Assembly: GCA_945874105.1 (NCBI GenBank)
Contig: CAMCFJ010000025.1
Coordinates: 1 to 44,521, forward strand
Reading direction: 5' to 3'
Length of the DNA stretch: 44,521 nucleotides
From: Candidatus Nitrotoga sp. CP45
Lineage (GTDB): Bacteria > Pseudomonadota > Gammaproteobacteria > Burkholderiales > Gallionellaceae
Positions 33,209-42,224 of the stretch are shown here, one piece after another; position 1 is the stretch's first letter; every line of letters starts with the position of its first letter. The notes beneath the pieces were generated by a model. The model saw nothing but the letters and a program-made list of their open reading frames with translations, had not been told where the DNA came from and made no database searches. The position numbers and the translations under genes were made by a program.

Positions 33209-33948
33209 TCATTCCATGTAGGTTGCACATATTGCGTCATGAGGTCGCGCATGAAGTAGGTTTGGGCGCGATCATTTTGCTGTGTTGCACGCCAGAGGCT
33301 ATCTTTCTGATTTTCCGCAAGCGGAGTAAGCCAGTTGGCTTCACGTTTGATCGAGATTAGCGACAGTTTGGTCTTAAGTGCCTCTGCGGCCATATACAGG
33401 TCATCCATCTGATGATGTCGCCAGGTTGCAGGGTCAGGGCGGAATTTGGACGAATGAAAGGCTGCTGTCCCGCATCCTAGTTCGTGTACATGCGTGTCCA
33501 TGTCGAGTTTGGTGGCGAAGTGGAAGGTGTGTCTGTTCCTTGCATAGCTAAGGTGGGGGGGCAGGAAGATGGTGCCATGAAAGCCGATGATGGCCTTGCC
33601 ACCGTACTGTGCCAAGGCAAGCTTGGCTTGCGCAACGTAATCTGGCGGGTAAAGGATGTCATCATCAAAAAGTATAACCGTTGCATCTGAGCCAAACAGG
33701 TGGGGCGCAAGAAATCGGCTGCTGGCATGCAGACTTCCCTGTTGGGGGAGCAGGGTAATGTGGCAATTGGGTTGCTTAAGTAATTCCAGGGGAATTTCTT
33801 CAAAGCCATCAAGGAATACATATAGCTGGTTAACTTGCGGCAAAATACTGTTTAACGTCTTTTTGAAAGTGTTCGCTCTAGATGGCATGGTGGCAATAGA
33901 GCCGATTACTGGCAGAGAAGTGTCAGTCGTATTTTCGTGCTTGTGCAT
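33190..33948 (-). CDS. glycosyltransferase (GT-A fold, family 2-like)
   Basis: This is a protein of about 252 residues from the ATG at 33948, which has a GAGGAGG site. The frame also reaches a TTG at 33960. PVIGSIATMPSRANTFKKTLNSILPQVNQLYVFLDG is the GT-A nucleotide-binding start, and VILFDDDILYPPDYV carries the DxD metal motif. MDDLYMAAEAL is the likely catalytic-side acidic motif. It probably adds a sugar in surface polysaccharide or glycoprotein synthesis; the substrate is unknown. It overlaps the galE fragment downstream. Confidence 0.82.
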   Translation of the reverse strand: MHKHENTTDTSLPVIGSIATMPSRANTFKKTLNSILPQVNQLYVFLDGFEEIPLELLKQPNCHITLLPQQGSLHASSRFLAPHLFGSDATVILFDDDILYPPDYVAQAKLALAQYGGKAIIGFHGTIFLPPHLSYARNRHTFHFATKLDMDTHVHELGCGTAAFHSSKFRPDPATWRHHQMDDLYMAAEALKTKLSLISIKREANWLTPLAENQKDSLWRATQQNDRAQTYFMRDLMTQYVQPTWNDWWKRP

Positions 33949-34221
33949 GAGCCTCCTCAATTTGCAAATTAATCAGCTCAGGGAAGATACCACACCCAAA
34001 ATTTTTCACCAGATGAAAGTCGGCAGTGGGTCGATAGCAGAAGTTAGAAACTGAACCATTCGGTGCCGGCTTAGGCCGAAAAGAAACATCTTATGGCAAA
34101 CGAAATAACCGTATCAAATGTGTCGGAACCGGTCTCAGCAAGTAACACTCATATCTTTTGCAGGAGAAAAAATGTGGTAGCACACGAATAAAATTATGCT
34201 ACCTCTCAAGTTTATCTAACT

Positions 34222-34359
34222 ATGGAATTTATTAAATTATATTTTCTGAGAGGCTATGGGGGCGATTTACGGCTTCTGTCCGATATCCCTGCTCTACCTC
34301 ATGCCCACCAAGACCATGCGGGCAAATTGTTAATGCTTGGCTTAGTAAAATCCTACTGA
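34222..34359 (+). CDS. possible 45-residue protein
   Basis: This short frame from ATG (MEFIKLYFLRGYGGDLRLL) to TGA (LMLGLVKSY) lies in the 588-bp gap between the glycosyltransferase and the porin. It has no strong ribosome site or known family. The rest of the gap, 33949–34399, shows no other gene I can support. Confidence 0.25.
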   Translation: MEFIKLYFLRGYGGDLRLLSDIPALPHAHQDHAGKLLMLGLVKSY

Positions 34360-34399
34360 ATGGATGCAAAAATGGGCGAGAATTTTTGCTATTCATAAG

Positions 34400-34526
34400 T
34401 TAAGGCTACGCTGAACAAGTCCCTCCGTTCGGGCTGAGCCTGTCGAAGCCATTAGCAATTTATTGATTTACAAAGAGTGCGTTTCGACAGGCTCAACGCG
34501 AACGGAATTGTTCAGCATTGCCTTAA
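34400..34526. mobile_element. MITE-like inverted-repeat element
   Basis: This is a 127-bp element. Its ends, TTAAGGCTACGCTGAACAA at 34400–34418 and the near-exact complement TTGTTCAGCATTGCCTTAA at 34508–34526, form terminal inverted repeats. A second inverted pair inside (TTCGGGCTGAGCCTGTCGAA at 34428–34447 and TTTCGACAGGCTCAACGCGAA from about 34483) continues the palindrome. The TTCGACAGGCTCA core is a repeat common in proteobacterial genomes. It encodes nothing and lies 11 bp past the porin stop, where it could also stop transcription. Confidence 0.8.
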
Positions 34527-34537
34527 ATCCTTGCCAT

Positions 34538-36157
34538 TTAAAAGGCATAGAACGAAGTTTCAACATACAAAAAGCTTGAGTTATCTTTACGTCCAGGCTC
34601 TACTAGCTGGGACGTTTTTTTAGTGAAGTCGCCCGCCATGAAGTACGCATAGCCTACATTCAGACCTATGGTTTTGCTGATCGGATACCGCACGCGCATA
34701 TCGAATTCCTGGCCTATATTTTTGCCACTTTTACCAGTTTGATCGCGCAGGTTCGCTCCACCATTCCAGCGGTCTGTGGCGCTGTCCAATTCATACCAGC
34801 TATAACCAAAGTCAATTTTTAACTTATTGGTAGGGTTAAGCTCAACTCGAACTTTGGAGGCATGGATGTTTTCCATCTGGATATAGTCATTATTAGACCA
34901 GGGTCTGGCAAAGCCGAATAAACGCTCAAAACGTTGGCTGGTGTTGTCTTTTGGGTTTTTATCACCACTGGCAAAGCTTATAAGGCCACTCAGGCGGGGC
35001 TTCCATGAATGGTTGGCGGTATAGCCAGCTTCCAGACTATAGGCATAGGCATCGTGATCAAGTCCGCCATCCTCACCCCATTGCTTGGCATAGTTTGCAT
35101 CGTAATCCAGGCCGGTATTTTCTAGCACTCCATACCCACGCAAGCCAGCGGTATGGATTTCGCGATTTTTATGGGCGCTTGCCGGTGCAATGGTTCCATC
35201 CGAAGCATATAGAACTTTGTTTCCATTTTGCTGAAGCAGGTAATAATAGGGTTGCAGGGTGACAACTTTGGACCATTTGCGCCACTCTCCGCTAGCACCA
35301 TAGAACCATTGTGCTTGATCGGCTTTATCCGCCTGCTCAATTAAGCGAACCACTGGCTGCAAGGCAAATAAATCTGCCTGCCAGTCACTTTTTGGCTGGC
35401 CTAGAGTCGTCCGTAACCCCTGGAAGTTATTCGTTGTATTGCGCCATTCATTACGTGCAACCAAACGGCGGTCTGATAATTCAAAGGCCATGCGCCCCGC
35501 TTTAATGCTGATGGGCCGGTCATTGCCGAGATCATCTTTACCCAGCGCATCTTTAAAATACAGCTCACCATAGCCTTGCATTACATCTACCTTATTAATA
35601 TCCCGGTTATCAGGCGCAAATACGCTGTCAAAACGGCGGGAATCTTGAAGTTCAATGGTGGCGCGTACTGGGTCAAATTTACTTTTTACGGCAGCATAAA
35701 TACGAGTACGAAGTAAAAGCGGTTCATCCAGTACATCTTTATTTCGACGAAAATCATTGTCACGGTATTCATAACGAATCCGGGATTCCAGCCCCAGATC
35801 TACCCAGTCCACATCCTTAAGACTTTCAGAATCTTTCAACCATGTCTTATTGAGTTGCTTGACATAGCGGGGCGGCTCAGTTTCACGCTGCAACCCGTAA
35901 CTGCGTACTGGAACATCATAACCGGGGTTAACCTCCGTGGCAGACGACTCATTTATTTTCTGGGAGACTTTTTTATTTTCTATCTCCTGTAATCTTTCTG
36001 TTATACGGCCCTTTTGATCCAGATCCTGTGGACTCAACTCCGATGTAGTTATCTGCGCAAAGGCAATAAGCGGCGCTATTAATACGGTACCAGCCAGCAG
36101 GCTGGGTATAACCCGTAACCGGGAAGTTTTATTCTTGTGTAACTGCAATGCTTTCAT
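34538..36157 (-). CDS. outer-membrane porin, alginate-export (AlgE-like) family
   Basis: This is a 539-residue protein. The signal peptide ends near IAFA. A Gln/Lys-rich stretch (about 40–75) is followed by a beta-barrel: VDLGLESRIRYEYRDND, RTRIYAAVKSKFDPVRATIELQDSR and repeated amphipathic strands. The final strand ends in Phe (SSFLYVETSFYAF), as BAM substrates do. The RYEYRDND and ELQDSRRF features match the alginate_exp family, whose members pass various solutes. The substrate is not readable. It is a single gene with the MITE just downstream; the upstream gap contains the metX leader on the other strand. Confidence 0.85.
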   Translation of the reverse strand: MKALQLHKNKTSRLRVIPSLLAGTVLIAPLIAFAQITTSELSPQDLDQKGRITERLQEIENKKVSQKINESSATEVNPGYDVPVRSYGLQRETEPPRYVKQLNKTWLKDSESLKDVDWVDLGLESRIRYEYRDNDFRRNKDVLDEPLLLRTRIYAAVKSKFDPVRATIELQDSRRFDSVFAPDNRDINKVDVMQGYGELYFKDALGKDDLGNDRPISIKAGRMAFELSDRRLVARNEWRNTTNNFQGLRTTLGQPKSDWQADLFALQPVVRLIEQADKADQAQWFYGASGEWRKWSKVVTLQPYYYLLQQNGNKVLYASDGTIAPASAHKNREIHTAGLRGYGVLENTGLDYDANYAKQWGEDGGLDHDAYAYSLEAGYTANHSWKPRLSGLISFASGDKNPKDNTSQRFERLFGFARPWSNNDYIQMENIHASKVRVELNPTNKLKIDFGYSWYELDSATDRWNGGANLRDQTGKSGKNIGQEFDMRVRYPISKTIGLNVGYAYFMAGDFTKKTSQLVEPGRKDNSSFLYVETSFYAF

Positions 36158-36396
36158 TTGATCAACTCCGGCTTGTTGACGGAACGGGGAAATAACTGAC
36201 GTTACCGTACCAATTTGCCGCGAATGCTTATGAGCGAGGCGCGCATTCTAATGAGGTTCTTTTCCTGCGTTAAATAATTAATTATTATTTGCATATCTGT
36301 TTTTCATATAAGAGAAAATTAAAAAACTAGATGGACTACACAACGAACCATGCAACGAAATTGACAGTCCCGCGCAAAACACGGAAACTACATGCC

Positions 36397-36453
36397 AGTG
36401 CCGATTTGACATCAGCTTGCGGGGCACTTAAAAAATTCCAGCTAAAGCGAAGC
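36397..36453 (+). ncRNA. SAM-II riboswitch aptamer upstream of metX
   Basis: P1 is GTGCC (36398–36402) with GGCAC (36423–36427). The loop has GATTTGA (36403–36409), and GCTTGC (36415–36420) is complementary to GCGAAGC (36447–36453) with one bulge, giving the P2 pseudoknot. The A-rich strand TTAAAAAA and the conserved GCTAAAG (36441–36447) lie between. This pattern and the metX location fit the SAM-II (metA) class. The call is by eye, not by covariance search. Confidence 0.8.
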
Positions 36454-36489
36454 AACCCGCTCCGCTTAAGCTGAGCGGGTTTTGTTTTT
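36445..36489 (+). terminator. terminator/antiterminator of the metX leader
   Basis: ACCCGCTC (36455–36462) pairs with GAGCGGGT (36473–36480), with an inner GCTTAAGC hairpin, followed by TTTTGTTTTT: an intrinsic terminator 13 bp before the metX start. An alternative hairpin pairs AAGCGAAGC (36445–36453) with GCTCCGCTT (36459–36467), 8 of 9 bases, loop AACCC. It would block both the P2 pseudoknot and the terminator. Confidence 0.75.
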
Positions 36490-36501
36490 GGGGATTCTTA
36501 A

Positions 36502-37641
36502 TTGAACGCATCAAATAGCATCGGTATCGTCAGTGCACAGCACGCGCAATTCAACACCCATTTTTCATGTAGAAGCGGGGCTGTGTTGCCGAGTTACGAG
36601 CTGGTGTATGAGACTTACGGCACGTTAAACAGCGATAAATCCAATGCCGTCCTGGTCTGCCATGCGCTTTCCGGCAATCATCATGTAGCGGGCTATTACG
36701 TGGATGATATGAAAAACGTCGGCTGGTGGGACACGATGATAGGTCCCGGCAAGCCTATCGACACTGAGAAATTTTTCGTCATCGGGCTGAATAATCTTGG
36801 TGGCTGCCATGGTTCCACGGGGCCCATCAGCATCAACCCGGCAACTGGCAAACCTTATGGTGCGAGCTTTCCCGTGGTGACAGTGGAAGACTGGGTGGAG
36901 TCGCAGGCACGCCTGGCCGATAAGCTCGGCATAGCTCAATTTGCTGCAGTGCTTGGCGGCAGCTTGGGCGGGATGCAAGCGCTGCAATGGTCTCTGGCAT
37001 ATCCTGAACGTGTGCGCCATGTACTGGCGATTGCCTCGGCACCTCGTCTGACCGCACAGAATATTGCGTTCAATGATGTGGCACGCAATGCGATCTTGAC
37101 TGACCCTGATTTTTACGGCGGTGATTATTACGAACACGGCGTAGTACCTACGCGAGGCTTGCGCTTAGCGCGCATGCTGGGGCATATCACCTATCTTTCC
37201 AACGATGCGATGGCGGATAAATTCGGGCGTGGGCTGCGCTCCGACAAGTACAGCTACAGCTATGATATTGATTTCGAGATCGAGTCTTACCTGCGCTATC
37301 AGGGCGACAAATTCGCCGCATATTTTGACGCTAACACCTATTTGCTTATGACCAAGGCGCTGGATTATTTTGATCCTGCCCGGGAATATGATGACGACCT
37401 GAATAAAGCTTTCGCCACTGCTCGCGCAAACTTTTTAGTACTGTCATTTACCACCGACTGGCGCTTTGCACCGGAGCGTTCGCGCGCCATCGTCAAAGCA
37501 CTGCTTCATAACCATCTTAAAGTAAGCTACGCCGAGATTACCTCGACGCATGGGCATGATTCTTTTCTGATGCAGCATACGCATTACCATAATGTGATGA
37601 GCGCTTACTTCGACAATATTGCCAGCGAGTTTACTGCATGA
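36502..37641 (+). CDS. metX: homoserine O-acyltransferase MetX
   Basis: MetX activates homoserine for methionine synthesis by O-acetylation or O-succinylation. It has 379 residues and an alpha/beta-hydrolase fold: [38 protein letters not shown], the nucleophile elbow [12 protein letters not shown] (Ser), and the late catalytic Asp and His ([19 protein letters not shown]). The start is TTG with a GGGG site 7 bp upstream; there is no better ATG. Several betaproteobacterial MetX proteins use succinyl-CoA, so the acyl donor is left open. The SAM-II leader implies repression by SAM. The stop overlaps metW by 4 bp. Confidence 0.96.
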   Translation: MNASNSIGIVSAQHAQFNTHFSCRSGAVLPSYELVYETYGTLNSDKSNAVLVCHALSGNHHVAGYYVDDMKNVGWWDTMIGPGKPIDTEKFFVIGLNNLGGCHGSTGPISINPATGKPYGASFPVVTVEDWVESQARLADKLGIAQFAAVLGGSLGGMQALQWSLAYPERVRHVLAIASAPRLTAQNIAFNDVARNAILTDPDFYGGDYYEHGVVPTRGLRLARMLGHITYLSNDAMADKFGRGLRSDKYSYSYDIDFEIESYLRYQGDKFAAYFDANTYLLMTKALDYFDPAREYDDDLNKAFATARANFLVLSFTTDWRFAPERSRAIVKALLHNHLKVSYAEITSTHGHDSFLMQHTHYHNVMSAYFDNIASEFTA

Positions 37642-38252
37642 GCACGCACGATCACTCCACTCTCACCGCGACCCGCCCCGACTTTGCTGCAATAGCGGCA
37701 TGGATTCCGCCGGGCGCTTCCGTCCTGGATTTGGGTTGCGGTGACGGCAGCCTGCTGCGCTATTTGCAGGGCACGAGCAAGGTGCGGGGCTACGGTGTGG
37801 AAATCAGCGACGATAACATCGTGGCATGCATCCAGAATCAAGTGGATGTTATTCAAGGCGACTTGGAGTCGGGACTTTCCGGCTTTGAAAGTGATGCCTT
37901 TGATTATGTCATCCTGTCGCAGACGCTACAGGCCACTCGTCACACAGAACCTCTGATGCAGGAAATGCTGCGCGTGGGACGTGAGGGTATAGTCAGCTTT
38001 CCCAATTTCGGCTACTGGCGAAATCGTATGGACATATTGCAAGGCAATATGCCAGTGTCTGAAGTTCTGCCCTATCAATGGTATGACACACCCAATGTTC
38101 ATCTGTGTACGTTGCATGACTTTGAAACATTCTGCCACGATAACAAGATGACCATTCTCGACCGACGCGTCATGACAGGCGATAGCGAAATAAAACTATT
38201 GCCTAATCTGTTAGGTAGCACTGCGGTGTATCGCTTCAAGCGTGCTGTTTAA
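37638..38252 (+). CDS. metW: MetW, methionine biosynthesis methyltransferase-like protein
   Basis: This is a 204-residue class I methyltransferase-fold protein. It has a SAM-binding GxGxG-like motif ([15 protein letters not shown]), [11 protein letters not shown] and the MetW-typical [20 protein letters not shown] and [10 protein letters not shown]. MetW is co-encoded with MetX in most betaproteobacteria and is reported to assist MetX activity. ATGA overlap with metX indicates coupled translation under the same riboswitch. Confidence 0.95.
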   Translation: MSTHDHSTLTATRPDFAAIAAWIPPGASVLDLGCGDGSLLRYLQGTSKVRGYGVEISDDNIVACIQNQVDVIQGDLESGLSGFESDAFDYVILSQTLQATRHTEPLMQEMLRVGREGIVSFPNFGYWRNRMDILQGNMPVSEVLPYQWYDTPNVHLCTLHDFETFCHDNKMTILDRRVMTGDSEIKLLPNLLGSTAVYRFKRAV

Positions 38253-38255
38253 TCC

Positions 38256-39515
38256 ATGAGCGTGATCGCGCAGCTATTCACGCGGCGCATGTTGATTTGT
38301 GTATTCACCGGTTTCAGCTCCGGCCTGCCGTTGTACCTGTTGTTCAATTTGGTGCCCGCCTGGCTGCGTAGCGAGCACGTTGATCTTAAAACCATCGGCC
38401 TATTCGCGCTGATTCAGTTTCCCTATACCTGGAAATTCCTGTGGTCGCCACTGCTGGATCGCTATGTCCTGCCACTCCTTGGGCGCAGGCGCGGCTGGAT
38501 GCTGCTCACCCAACTGGGTCTATTGGTTGTCATTGCCTCGATGGGTGCGTTTTCGCCACAAAGCGATTTACGAACTATTGCCTACATTGCAACGCTATTG
38601 GCATTTCTAAGCGCTACTCAAGACATCGTGCTGGATGCCTATCGACGCGAATTACTGGAAGAAAGTGAACTGGGATTGGGAAATGCGGTGCATGTAAATG
38701 CCTATCGCATCGCTGGCTTGGTACCGGGTTCGTTGTCGCTGATCCTGGCAGATTTCATGCCGTGGAGTACCGTATTTATCATTACGGCGTTGTTCATGTT
38801 GCCGGGCATGGCGATGACGCTAATGGTGAAAGAGCCATTGAATATTAACCCGCCGAAATCCCTGCGTGATGCGGTTGTCGAACCGTTTCACGAATTCATT
38901 ACGCGGCATGGTTGGCGCAGCGCGCTGCTCATCCTCTCCTTCCTGTTCTTTTACAAACTCGGCGACAGCATGTGCACTGCGCTGGCCACCCCGTTCTACA
39001 TGGATATGGGATTCTCTAAAACACAGATCGGCCTGATCGCCAAGAATGCGGGTCTGTGGCCCGCTGTCATTGGCGGTCTGCTTGGCGGATTATGGATGGT
39101 AAAGATCGGCATCAACCGCGCCTTGTGGTTGTTTGGCGTAGTTCAAGTGGTATCAATCTTTGGTTTCTACTGGCTAGCATCGGTCGGATATCACGCCGAA
39201 ATTACCTCCTTGGAACTTACTCAACTCGCCATAGTGATTGGCATAGAAGCCTTGGGCGTGGGACTCGGCACAGCCGCATTCGTCGCCTTCATAGCACGCA
39301 CCACCCATCCCGCCTACACCGCCACGCAATTCGCACTGTTCACCAGCCTCGCAGCTATGCCACGCACCTTCGTCAACTCAGCGACTGGCTGGTTGGTGGA
39401 AGGAATCGGCTGGACGGGATTCTTTTTGCTGTGTGCTTTGCTGGCACTGCCGGGAATGATATTGCTATTGAAAGTGGCGCCGTGGAATGGGTCGAATTCA
39501 GTAACACATCAATGA
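38256..39515 (+). CDS. AmpG-like muropeptide MFS transporter
   Basis: This is a 419-residue inner-membrane protein with about 12 hydrophobic segments. The family pattern FTGFSSGLPLYLLFNLVPAWLRSEHVDLKTIGLF, FPYTWKFLWSPLLDRY and GRRRGWMLLTQ matches AmpG, which imports anhydro-muropeptides for cell-wall recycling. QDIVLDAYRRELL and the late FTSLAAMPRTFVNSATGWLVEGIGW support it. It lies 3 bp after metW, so it may share the riboswitch-controlled transcript. The substrate call is by family; the group also contains other permeases. Confidence 0.87.
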   Translation: MSVIAQLFTRRMLICVFTGFSSGLPLYLLFNLVPAWLRSEHVDLKTIGLFALIQFPYTWKFLWSPLLDRYVLPLLGRRRGWMLLTQLGLLVVIASMGAFSPQSDLRTIAYIATLLAFLSATQDIVLDAYRRELLEESELGLGNAVHVNAYRIAGLVPGSLSLILADFMPWSTVFIITALFMLPGMAMTLMVKEPLNINPPKSLRDAVVEPFHEFITRHGWRSALLILSFLFFYKLGDSMCTALATPFYMDMGFSKTQIGLIAKNAGLWPAVIGGLLGGLWMVKIGINRALWLFGVVQVVSIFGFYWLASVGYHAEITSLELTQLAIVIGIEALGVGLGTAAFVAFIARTTHPAYTATQFALFTSLAAMPRTFVNSATGWLVEGIGWTGFFLLCALLALPGMILLLKVAPWNGSNSVTHQ

Positions 39516-39600
39516 CCTTGGCTATTCAGTCGGTGAGACTGGTATCACGGCCTGTTAATAGCGAAACATACGTTGCATGGTGTGATGCTCAGTTACGGCT

Positions 39601-39687
39601 ACCCTCTCTCCAACTCTCTCCCGCAAGCGGGAGAGAGGGTGATCGTGCCCTCCGCCGCTTGCGGGGGAGGGTTAGGGAGAGGGCAAT
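39601..39687. repeat. REP-type inverted doublet after the AmpG-like gene
   Basis: A palindromic unit at 39602–39639 (arms around CCCGCAAGCGGG) and an inverted, diverged copy at 39650–39685 (around CCGCTTGCGG) form a doublet of the CCCTCTCC/GGAGAGGG type. It lies in the 250-bp gap before the cation-efflux gene. It may also end the metXW–permease transcript. Confidence 0.7.
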
Positions 39688-39767
39688 CGCCGCAACTCAA
39701 CTGCCATGCTGCGGGTAAATCCAAAACAATATGTTTCGTTATTTACGATTTGCAATACTAGCGCCAA

Positions 39768-40669
39768 CTATGTATGACCGGATAAAGTACACTGCTGATT
39801 GCCTATCTCAATCTGGATGGTGACGTGTCCAATAGTAAAGTTGTCGTGCAACTCTTCCGCAACCCGGCACAGGAACTCATTCCCCGGATGTCCGTCGCGC
39901 ATGACCAAATGAACGGTCAGTGCAATTTCTGGGGTGCTCGTCGCCCACACATGCAGGTCATGCACTTCGATGACGTTGGGCTGTGCTGTCAGATAATTTT
40001 TCACCTTGTCTAATTTGATTGAAATCGGCACACCGTCCAGAGAAAGATGTAACGATTGGCGCAGCAAACCCCATGTACCCAACAATATCACCACAGCAAT
40101 GACCAAGCTGATGGCGGGGTCGAGCCAAGCCCAACCAGTCCAGACAAACATCGCGCCAGCGATGACCACACCGAGCGAAACCAGCGCATCTGCCGCCATA
40201 TGAAGAAAGGCGGCACGCAGGTTTAAATCTTTTTTGTTGCCGGACATGAATAGCCAAGCGGTGATGCCGTTGATTACTACTCCAAAGGCAGCAACCAGCA
40301 TGACGATGCCACCCTGAATCGGCACCGGGTGATTGAATCTGCCGACGGCTTCCCACACGATACCGCCTATCGCAATCAGCAAGATCAGCGCATTGAACAA
40401 TGCGGCAAGAATCGTGGCGCGCCCCAAGCCGTAAGTGTGTTTCTGACTGGGGCGCAGCCGTGCCAGATATAAACCGCCATATGCCACAAGCAGGCCGAGC
40501 ACATCGCTCAGGTTGTGCCCGGCCCGGCATCGGAGAGTAGCGCAAGTGAGTCGGCCTGCCAGCCGTATATCGTTTCGACGAGGACGAACAGCACATTCAG
40601 TGCAATGCCGATGGAAAATGCTCGACCGTAGTTTGCAGCGTGGCTGTGCGAGTGATGATGGGCTGTCAT
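39768..40669 (-). pseudogene. cation diffusion facilitator (CzcD-like), frameshifted
   Basis: This is a metal/proton antiporter of the CDF family. The N-terminus lies in one frame from the ATG at 40669 (MTAHHHSHSH, then GRAFSIGIALNVLFVLVETIYG and ALLSDAG). It has an AAGGA site 7 bp before the start. The rest lies in another frame (HNLSDVLGLLVAYGG, HMAADALVSLGVV, LHVWATSTPEIAL). The join is at a tandem 5-mer GCCCG (40517–40526); removing one copy restores SDAGHNLSD, the CDF metal site. The gene is therefore broken by a 5-bp duplication, or the sequence has an error there. Residues for two more metal sites (HMAAD; C-terminal domain) are intact. Confidence 0.88.
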
Positions 40670-41017
40670 GATATTCCTTGGTGAGGCGCAGCCACAGAGA
40701 CCCGCGAACCACATTCTCCACCTCGTTGCGGCCGTATTCGCATATTCGTGCAGTCGGCGTTCGACTTAGGCGCGGCTCAGACCTGCCGCAGTGGTCTTCA
40801 GACTCGCGACGGCATCGAGCGGAGATATTTGGTTGATTCTCATGGAAATCTCGCTGTGCGGTACTTTCCTCAATATCGGCTACAAGTTGACTTTATACCT
40901 GCATCTGCACTGAAGCAAACCAACCACTTTCCAAGTAGACAATATTTACCAGCAAAATGAGCAACCCATAGTTTTGTATTTTTTGATATCTTTAGGTCTT
41001 CTTGATGAGGTAATCAC
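40670..41017. other. intergenic region between the efflux gene and ald
   Basis: This 348-bp divergent gap has no recognised gene. A plus-strand frame at 40748–40960 has no domain or ribosome site and is not supported. The last bases hold the ald ribosome site (GAGGT, 41007–41011); promoters are not clear by eye. Confidence 0.5.
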
Positions 41018-42136
41018 ATGAAAATCGGCATACCAAAAGAAATCAAAGCAAACGAAAGCCGTGTCGCGCTGGCTCCATCCGGAGCAGAATCGCTTATTGC
41101 GGCCGGGCATTCTGTGCTGGTCGAGGCAGGCGCAGGATCAGGCAGTGATTTCAGTGACGAACAGTATCTTGCGGTAGGTGTATGTATCGTCCCCGATGCT
41201 GACACAATATGGGCGGATGCCGATCTGATTGTTAAAGTTAAAGAGCCGATTGAGCCAGAATGGCAGCACATCAAGCCTGGTCAAACACTGTTCACCTTTT
41301 TTCACTTTGCCGCTGATGAAAAACTAACCCAAGCACATCTGGATTCTGGTGCAACTTGTATCGCTTACGAAACGATTGAATTGCCTTCACGCGAATTACC
41401 GCTGCTTACACCCATGTCCGAAGTCGCCGGACGCATGGCCGTGCATGAAGGAGCCAAATATCTTGAAAAATTATATGGTGGACGGGGGGTTCTGCTAGGT
41501 GGAGTCCCCGGTGTGCCACCCGCGCATGTTGTCATCCTCGGCGGCGGTGTAGTGGGCATGAATGCCGCCAAAATGGCAGCCGGTCTTGGCGCGAGTGTCA
41601 CCATACTCGACATTTCACTGGAGCGGCTGCGCCATCTTAGCGATGTCATGCCCGCTAACGTACAGTTGATTTTTTCCAATCGACACAATCTGCTGGAACA
41701 GATTGCCTCCGCCGATCTTGTCATCGGAGGGGTGTTAGTCACAGGAGCCATAGCGCCCAAGCTAATACGCTACGATGATCTCAAGACCATGCGCCAAGGC
41801 TCGGTGATAGTGGATGTTGCAGTGGATCAAGGCGGCTGCATCGAAACAACCCATCCCACCACGCACGAGAATCCGATTTATGTGGTCGAGGGTGTCATTC
41901 ACTATGCTGTGGCGAACATGCCAGGCGCCGTACCACGCACCTCCACGCTGGCGCTAACCAATGCAACTTTGCCTTATGTGCAGCAATTGGCAAATAAAGG
42001 GTGGAAGCAGGCACTTAAGGATAACGCTGCGTTGCGCAAGGGACTGAACATCGTGAATGGAAAAATCACTCATCACGCTGTCGCAAAGGCATTCGGAATG
42101 CTTGCCCACGCACCGGAAAGTTTTCTTGATATCTGA
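41018..42136 (+). CDS. ald: alanine dehydrogenase
   Basis: This NAD-dependent enzyme reversibly converts L-alanine to pyruvate and ammonia. It has 372 residues, the family length. MKIGIPKEIKANESRVALAPSG is the conserved start, with VEAGAGSGSDFSD and LIVKVKEPI next. TPMSEVAGRMAVHEGAKYLE and the NAD-binding VVILGGGVVGMNAAKMAAGLGA follow, and AVDQGGCIETTHPTTHENPIY and MPGAVPRTSTLALTN close the domain. A GAGGT site precedes the ATG. It is monocistronic. Confidence 0.97.
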   Translation: MKIGIPKEIKANESRVALAPSGAESLIAAGHSVLVEAGAGSGSDFSDEQYLAVGVCIVPDADTIWADADLIVKVKEPIEPEWQHIKPGQTLFTFFHFAADEKLTQAHLDSGATCIAYETIELPSRELPLLTPMSEVAGRMAVHEGAKYLEKLYGGRGVLLGGVPGVPPAHVVILGGGVVGMNAAKMAAGLGASVTILDISLERLRHLSDVMPANVQLIFSNRHNLLEQIASADLVIGGVLVTGAIAPKLIRYDDLKTMRQGSVIVDVAVDQGGCIETTHPTTHENPIYVVEGVIHYAVANMPGAVPRTSTLALTNATLPYVQQLANKGWKQALKDNAALRKGLNIVNGKITHHAVAKAFGMLAHAPESFLDI

Positions 42137-42170
42137 GGGTGGTGCCGTAACTATTTTATTCTCTGTCTGT

Positions 42171-42210
42171 AAAAAATAAGGTGGCGATCCTGATTCCAGG
42201 ACGCGCCACC
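42171..42210 (-). terminator. intrinsic terminator of the Sel1-repeat gene
   Basis: Read on the minus strand, GGTGGCGCGTCCTGG pairs with the following CAGGATCGCCACC as an extended stem-loop (42210–42180), then TTATTTTTT (42179–42171). It lies 15 bp past the stop at 42225. It lies between convergent genes and may also slow transcripts from ald. Confidence 0.8.
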
Positions 42211-42224
42211 ATTAACTTCAACAA

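Noticed and set aside
39601-39687. CRISPR-like or rho-independent terminator at the C/G-rich repeat
   Set aside because: It is only an inverted doublet without regular spacers, and no T-run follows; REP-type repeat fits better.
40748-40960. Plus-strand 70-residue frame between the efflux gene and ald
   Set aside because: No domain, no ribosome site and no protein-like start.
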